From NCBI GenBank assembly GCA_003151655.1, contig PLYB01000174.1, forward strand, positions 1 to 11,177: DNA of 11,177 bases, in the 5' to 3' direction. Positions 7,825-11,177 of this stretch are shown here, one piece after another. The number at the start of each line of letters is the position of its first letter. The first letter of the stretch is position 1. The notes under the pieces were generated by a model, which did no database searches, was not told the DNA's origin, and was given only the letters and a program-made list of their open reading frames with translations. A program made the position numbers and the translations under genes. This stretch comes from Gallionellaceae bacterium. Lineage in GTDB: Bacteria > Pseudomonadota > Gammaproteobacteria > Burkholderiales > Gallionellaceae.

Positions 7825-8157
7825 ATGAAGACCATTTCAAAAATTCAAATTACCCTCGCGATGATACTGGTCGCGTCTTCTGCTGTTGCCCAGGCGAAAG
7901 ATGTTTCGGCGCAACAGGCGGGGGTAGAGTATGCGCGGCAAGAGTTCGAAAAAGCAGATGTTACACACAAGGCAAATCTTAAAGATGTTGCCGACTCCGA
8001 AAGTTTGCTGGCTCAGCGCAAAAAAGCATACGAGGAGCAGATCAAGCAGTTGCTAAATGATAGAAAGAAGGCCGAGTTATCGAAACAACATTTGCAGGAA
8101 GCAAATGCAAAGTACAGCAAGGCGCAAGCAATACTTGATCAAGCCTGGAAAGAATAA
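7825..8157 (+). CDS. Small exported coiled-coil protein, function unknown
   Basis: I do not recognise this 110-residue protein. Residues 1-24 read as a signal peptide (MKTISK, hydrophobic core, cleavage after AVAQA). The mature 86 residues are highly charged, Ala/Lys/Glu/Gln-rich and lack Pro, Gly-rich or Cys segments, which predicts a long alpha-helical coiled coil in the periplasm. The reading frame extends upstream to a TTG at 7795, but that would put ten extra residues before the signal peptide, so ATG 7825 is preferred. No good ribosome binding site is visible for either. It starts 65 bases after the YfaZ-like gene with no terminator between them, so the two are probably cotranscribed. 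No T-tract terminator follows it. It could be a structural or chaperone-like periplasmic protein; this cannot be decided from sequence alone. Confidence 0.68.
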   Translation: MKTISKIQITLAMILVASSAVAQAKDVSAQQAGVEYARQEFEKADVTHKANLKDVADSESLLAQRKKAYEEQIKQLLNDRKKAELSKQHLQEANAKYSKAQAILDQAWKE

Positions 8158-8317
8158 AGCGCAAGACCCCGACCAATATTGCTAGCATTCGTTTAGCGAT
8201 TTATCTGGAATTCATATACCTGTCTCAAACCCATCATCGTATAAGATAGCTTGCTTGTGTGTTGCCCGCTTATTTTAGACTGGGGCTGCATGTCAGGAAT
8301 GCTCTAAAGCTTCTGCT

Positions 8318-8352
8318 AAAAAATTGTAGGAGCAGGCATGACCCGCTCCTAC
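8318..8352 (-). terminator. REP-like palindrome with T-tract, probable terminator of the Pal-like gene
   Basis: GTAGGAGC (8326-8333) pairs perfectly with GCTCCTAC (8345-8352), with two further G-C pairs possible inside one mismatch. GTAGGAGC-type palindromes resemble the REP elements known from Pseudomonas and relatives. Read on the minus strand, the hairpin is followed by AA and six T residues (8323-8318), so it works as an intrinsic terminator 38 bases beyond the Pal-like stop. On the plus strand no T-tract follows. The rest of 8158-8389 shows no gene. Confidence 0.72.
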
Positions 8353-8389
8353 TAATACTCACCCCCTGAGTTTTAACAGAACATCAACT

Positions 8390-8962
8390 TTAACTGTGGT
8401 TTTTAGGATTGTTTTGAGTAAGAGATATATTCTTTACCTCAAAATCAACTCTACGATTTTCATGCCAGCATTTTTCTTCATGGCACGTTAACCGTGGTTT
8501 TTCCTTGCCCAGACTTACCGTTTTTATCTGGGATGCCGGGATGCCCATGGCGACAAGAGTCTTTTTAACGGCATGCGCGCGTCTGCTACCTAATGCCAAG
8601 TTGTATGCACTGCTTCCCCGCTCATCTGCATTCCCCTCCAACACCACCGCTTTATGATTTAGTGTTTTTATAGTTGTTGCCTGTTTTGCAACCACATCCC
8701 GTTCTCCCGGTAGAACACTATACGAGTCGAAGTCGAAGTAGACACTTTTGCCTTGGTTGGCGGCTGCTTGCAATGCATTCGCTTTCGCGGCATTGACCAG
8801 TGCGGAATCAGCAACGTTCTGATTGTTCATTGCGCTGGTGGTGGCTGAATTTGTGGAGCTATTTGTTGCGTTTGACTTCGTATCTTTTGAGATGTCTGTT
8901 TTGGGCGTTGAGGCACAGGCAACGACCAACAGCGAAGCCAAAACTATGGAGATTCTTTTCAT
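8390..8962 (-). CDS. Pal-like OmpA-family peptidoglycan-binding lipoprotein
   Basis: A 190-residue lipoprotein predicted to sit in the outer membrane and bind peptidoglycan. The lipobox VVAC places the lipidated Cys at 16, followed by Ala, which does not signal inner-membrane retention. Residues 17-70 are a Ser/Thr/Asn/Ala-rich linker. The OmpA C-terminal domain begins at VYFDFD (74-79), has NADERG (111-116) and NRR (169-171), and keeps the Asp113/Arg128 pair that binds diaminopimelate. Residues 160-165 (CHEEKC) carry two Cys in the loop before NRR. Start ATG 8960-8962 is supported by AAGGA eight bases upstream; a longer frame from 8998 would begin inside the predicted -10 element. The tol genes are absent here, so this may be a Pal paralogue rather than the Tol-Pal component. 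It lies 71 bases after the kinase gene and has its own regulated promoter. Confidence 0.9.
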   Translation of the reverse strand: MKRISIVLASLLVVACASTPKTDISKDTKSNATNSSTNSATTSAMNNQNVADSALVNAAKANALQAAANQGKSVYFDFDSYSVLPGERDVVAKQATTIKTLNHKAVVLEGNADERGSSAYNLALGSRRAHAVKKTLVAMGIPASQIKTVSLGKEKPRLTCHEEKCWHENRRVDFEVKNISLTQNNPKNHS

Positions 8963-8993
8963 GGCATTTATCCTTATGGAGAGTGGAGCCTCA

Positions 8994-9054
8994 ATCATAA
9001 GAGAGTCTGCGTTATAGCTGTGTTAGCGAAACGTTAGGGGATTGTTAGGACGGG
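8994..9054 (-). promoter_or_regulatory. Activator-type promoter with four 11-base repeats, upstream of the Pal-like gene
   Basis: On the minus strand four consecutive 11-mers each end in a CTAAC-like pentamer: CCCGTCCTAAC (9054-9044), AATCCCCTAAC (9043-9033), GTTTCGCTAAC (9032-9022) and ACAGCTATAAC (9021-9011). Eleven bases later comes a -10 hexamer, TATGAT (8999-8994). The sequence at the -35 position (CACAGC) is not a match, as expected of an activator-dependent promoter. The array overlaps the last codons of the kinase gene. Direct repeats with an 11-base period that end about 11 bases before the -10 are typical of OmpR-family regulators such as PhoP and PmrA. The predicted transcript starts near 8987. 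Confidence 0.75.
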
Positions 9055-10332
9055 CGATTTTGAAGATGTTCTGCTAAAAATCAACTGGGCGGAAGTGCCT
9101 TCTCCCTCGCTGCTGATCAGAATGATTTCCCATCCGTAGCGGTCGCAAATGCGCTTGACCAAAGACAAGCCGATACCGGAACCGGTACTACCTGTTCCTT
9201 TGAAATGCTTCTGAAAAACCTTGCCGATTTCTTCACTGCGAATGCCGGAGCCGGTATCTTTGACGGTGATACTGTTATCAGCCACTGAAATTGAAACGCT
9301 GCCGGAAGGAGTGAAGATGAAAGCATTACGAATCAGGTTGGAAGCGACAATACTGAGTAAGGTGCGTTCGGCCTCAATGTTGGGATGTGCGAGACAGGCC
9401 AGATTTACCGAGGTGTTTTCACTGAGCAGATGACGATTCGCTTCAATGGCATTACTGACCACCTTGTTTACGTCGCAAGTTTGTACCACGGCCTCATCGG
9501 TATTTTCTCTGGCCATTAGCAGTAAGGCGTTGGTCAGATTAACCATGTCACTATTGGCGCGTCCGATCTTGGCGATGCGTTCCTGCTGCTTTTCCTGCAA
9601 TTGCGTATCGTCTTCCATCAACTCCAAAACGCCTTGCACAATAGTGAGTGGCGTGCGCAGCTCGTGGCTGACATCGCTGGTAAAATTGCGTTCCCGGTTA
9701 ATAAACTCGCGCATCCGTTTGAGATAAGCGGAAAATACCAGCGCCAGTTGACCGATTTCGTCGCTGGAAAAGCCCTGAGCCACAGTGTCGGTATCATCCA
9801 CCGGATCGGCACTGCTGACGCGACGGGTCAGCTCTGCAATGGGTGCAACGCCACGGCCCGCCAGCCACCAGCCCGCCCATGAAGAAATCAAAATCATGAT
9901 GAGCGCCCCCACGGCCAGATATACAGTGAACATTTGTTCGCGCTCACGCTGGCGTTCTTCATTAAACAGCATGAAATAGCGCTCGCCGTTTTTAGCCTCC
10001 ACGGCAACCCGGTACCGTATGTTATTTAATGTCAGTCGATAAGTACCTTCAGACAGATTCACCAACTCTGGAGGAATGTATGCATTGCTTTTTGTATTCG
10101 TGAGTAAATAGCCTTGAATACTAATCGTTGCCGGAAGCAACGCATCGGGATTACGTGCCCGCCGCGAAATATAGCCGTCGATCTCGGCGCGCAGCGTTTC
10201 ATCCATCAGATTTTCGCCGAGACGGTGTGTGATTAACGACAGCCCCAGCGACAGGATCAAACTGATCGTCGCACCAAAGATCGCGAAAGTTAAAGCCAGC
10301 TTGAATCGGAGACTGTCGCGCAAGTTACTCAT
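9034..10332 (-). CDS. Two-component sensor histidine kinase
   Basis: A 432-residue inner-membrane sensor kinase that should phosphorylate the regulator encoded just upstream. Membrane segments lie at about 11-34 and 135-158 and enclose a periplasmic sensor region of about 100 residues, too divergent for me to assign a ligand. A HAMP linker follows (about 159-212). HisKA carries the phospho-accepting His223 in DVSHELRTPL. The ATPase domain has the N box SNLIRNA (331-337), G1 DTGSGI (359-364) and G2 GSTGSGIGLS (381-390). All catalytic motifs are intact. The start codon overlaps the end of the regulator gene by 8 bases (ATGAGTAA), with no strong ribosome binding site, so translation is probably coupled. 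Its last codons lie within the repeat array of the following promoter. The signal is probably an envelope condition, by inference from the Pal-like neighbour. Confidence 0.95.
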   Translation of the reverse strand: MSNLRDSLRFKLALTFAIFGATISLILSLGLSLITHRLGENLMDETLRAEIDGYISRRARNPDALLPATISIQGYLLTNTKSNAYIPPELVNLSEGTYRLTLNNIRYRVAVEAKNGERYFMLFNEERQREREQMFTVYLAVGALIMILISSWAGWWLAGRGVAPIAELTRRVSSADPVDDTDTVAQGFSSDEIGQLALVFSAYLKRMREFINRERNFTSDVSHELRTPLTIVQGVLELMEDDTQLQEKQQERIAKIGRANSDMVNLTNALLLMARENTDEAVVQTCDVNKVVSNAIEANRHLLSENTSVNLACLAHPNIEAERTLLSIVASNLIRNAFIFTPSGSVSISVADNSITVKDTGSGIRSEEIGKVFQKHFKGTGSTGSGIGLSLVKRICDRYGWEIILISSEGEGTSAQLIFSRTSSKSPVLTIP

Positions 10333-10996
10333 CGTTTATCTGGTAGCCAAGCCCGCGCAGCGTCTTGATTAGCGGCTTATCGGTATTTTTATCCACCGCA
10401 TTGCGCATGATATGCAGATGTCCGCGCAAGGCATCACTGTCCGGCGGCGTGTCTCCCCAAATAGCACGCTCCACTTCTTCGCGAGATAGCACACGGGGTG
10501 AATGACGCATCAGCACCTCAAGAAATCTGAGCGCGATAGGCGGCAACACGATGCTACGTTCGCCGCGCATCACTTTCAGGGTTCCGGTATCAAATGTCAG
10601 ATCGCCGACTTTTAGAATAGCAGCTCCATCATGTACTTGCGCCCGCCTGACCAGTGCAAGCAAGCGCGCTTCGACCTCGCGCATGGAAAATGGCTTGACC
10701 ACATAATCATCCGCGCCAGCCTCCAAACCGGCGATTTTATCTTCCAGCGAGTCACGCGCAGTCAGCATCAGAATGGGGGTGTGCTTGCCCGCTTCGCGCA
10801 GGCGTTTGCACATCGTTATGCCATCCATGCTGGGCAACATCCAATCCAGTATAAGCACATCATATTGATTGGTGGACGCGAAATGCAGGCCGGGGATACC
10901 GTCACTGGCCAGATCCATGGTGTGGCCGCGTGCCTCGAAATAATCGAACAGGTTGGTGGCTAAATCGCGGTTGTCTTCGATTAAAAGGATATTCAT
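10325..10996 (-). CDS. OmpR-family two-component response regulator
   Basis: A 223-residue DNA-binding regulator. The receiver domain (1-115) has the acidic pocket Glu7/Asp8, phospho-accepting Asp51 in LILDWMLP, Thr79 and Lys101 (VVKPF). The C-terminal winged helix (about 128-221) includes DALRGHLHIMRNAVDK as recognition-helix region and the wing TLRGLGYQI. This is the class that binds direct repeats with a spacing of about 11 bp as head-to-tail dimers. The start at 10996 gives the usual MNILLIEDN terminus, although no clear Shine-Dalgarno sequence precedes it. It is the first gene of a regulator-kinase pair. A four-unit repeat array and -10 lie about 100 bases upstream, so positive autoregulation is likely. 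It belongs broadly with QseB/PmrA-like regulators; the exact orthologue is not identifiable from sequence alone. Confidence 0.95.
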   Translation of the reverse strand: MNILLIEDNRDLATNLFDYFEARGHTMDLASDGIPGLHFASTNQYDVLILDWMLPSMDGITMCKRLREAGKHTPILMLTARDSLEDKIAGLEAGADDYVVKPFSMREVEARLLALVRRAQVHDGAAILKVGDLTFDTGTLKVMRGERSIVLPPIALRFLEVLMRHSPRVLSREEVERAIWGDTPPDSDALRGHLHIMRNAVDKNTDKPLIKTLRGLGYQINDE

Positions 10997-11097
10997 AGGT
11001 TTTTACAAGAACTGGCAAATTGTGAACTTGATGCCCGGCAAATATTCACAGTATTGTACGGCGGAATGTTTCAGGAATGACTAAATCAATATCGGCG

Positions 11098-11158
11098 ATT
11101 CTAGGGTTTGCCTGGTAAGGGATATGTTAGCGGAGCGTTAAGCGAGCGTTAGGGAAAC
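11098..11158 (-). promoter_or_regulatory. Activator-type promoter with four 11-base repeats, upstream of the response regulator
   Basis: On the minus strand the units are GTTTCCCTAAC (11158-11148), GCTCGCTTAAC (11147-11137), GCTCCGCTAAC (11136-11126) and a degenerate ATATCCCTTAC (11125-11115). Exactly 11 bases later lies TAGAAT (11103-11098), five of six to the -10 consensus. The -35 position (CATATC) is poor. The layout is the same as that before the Pal-like gene: same unit length, same count, a weaker promoter-proximal unit and an identical gap to the -10. Transcription should start near 11091, leaving an untranslated leader of about 95 bases that contains an imperfect TGTGAA/TTCACA inverted repeat (11021-11050). 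Confidence 0.75.
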
Positions 11159-11177
11159 GCAGATTTAATCCGTTCGT

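Noticed and set aside
8963..8998. Upstream ATG at 8998 for the Pal-like lipoprotein
   Set aside because: It lies in the predicted -10 element and upstream of the expected transcript start, would bury the lipoprotein signal, and lacks the AAGGA site present before 8962.
11021..11050. TGTGAA/TTCACA inverted repeat as a CRP site
   Set aside because: The half-sites are separated by 18 bases instead of 6 and lie downstream of the predicted transcript start. It may be a weak leader hairpin at most.

Overview
The window looks like a chromosomal segment of a Gram-negative betaproteobacterium, possibly of the Gallionellaceae/Nitrosomonadales type. This is inferred from the protein styles (FHA-type exoprotein with YDG repeats, HU, HtpG, Pal-like lipoprotein), mid-range base composition and REP-like palindromes; no rRNA or other taxonomic marker is present. 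I see no insertion sequence, CRISPR array, tRNA or phage gene.

Layout. 1-199: non-coding, with a REP-like palindrome (14-39). 200-4486 (+): a filamentous-haemagglutinin-type secreted protein with an extended signal peptide, a two-partner-secretion domain and seven YDG-type repeats, ended by a strong intrinsic terminator. 4556-6460 (-): the chaperone gene htpG, convergent with the exoprotein, with a near-perfect sigma-32 heat-shock promoter at 6497-6524. 6699-6983 (+): an HU-family nucleoid protein with its own sigma-70-like promoter and intrinsic terminator. 7178-7759 and 7825-8157 (+): a YfaZ-like outer-membrane beta-barrel protein and a small exported coiled-coil protein. 8158-8389: non-coding, with a second REP-like palindrome that carries a T-tract on the minus strand and probably terminates the next gene. 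8390-8962, 9034-10332 and 10325-10996 (all -): a Pal-like lipoprotein preceded by a histidine kinase and an OmpR-family response regulator whose genes overlap by 8 bases.

The most interesting signal is regulatory. Upstream of the response-regulator gene and again upstream of the Pal-like gene (at the very end of the kinase gene) there are four tandem 11-base units, each ending in a CTAAC-like pentamer on the minus strand. In both places the array ends exactly 11 bases before a good -10 hexamer, and neither promoter has a recognisable -35. This is the geometry expected of an OmpR/PhoP/PmrA-class activator. The two-component system therefore very probably autoregulates itself and switches on the Pal-like lipoprotein from an internal promoter, making a self-contained envelope-response module.

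Most of the window concerns the cell envelope and stress: a secreted adhesin, a heat-shock chaperone, an outer-membrane protein, an exported coiled-coil protein, and a sensor/regulator pair with a peptidoglycan-binding target.
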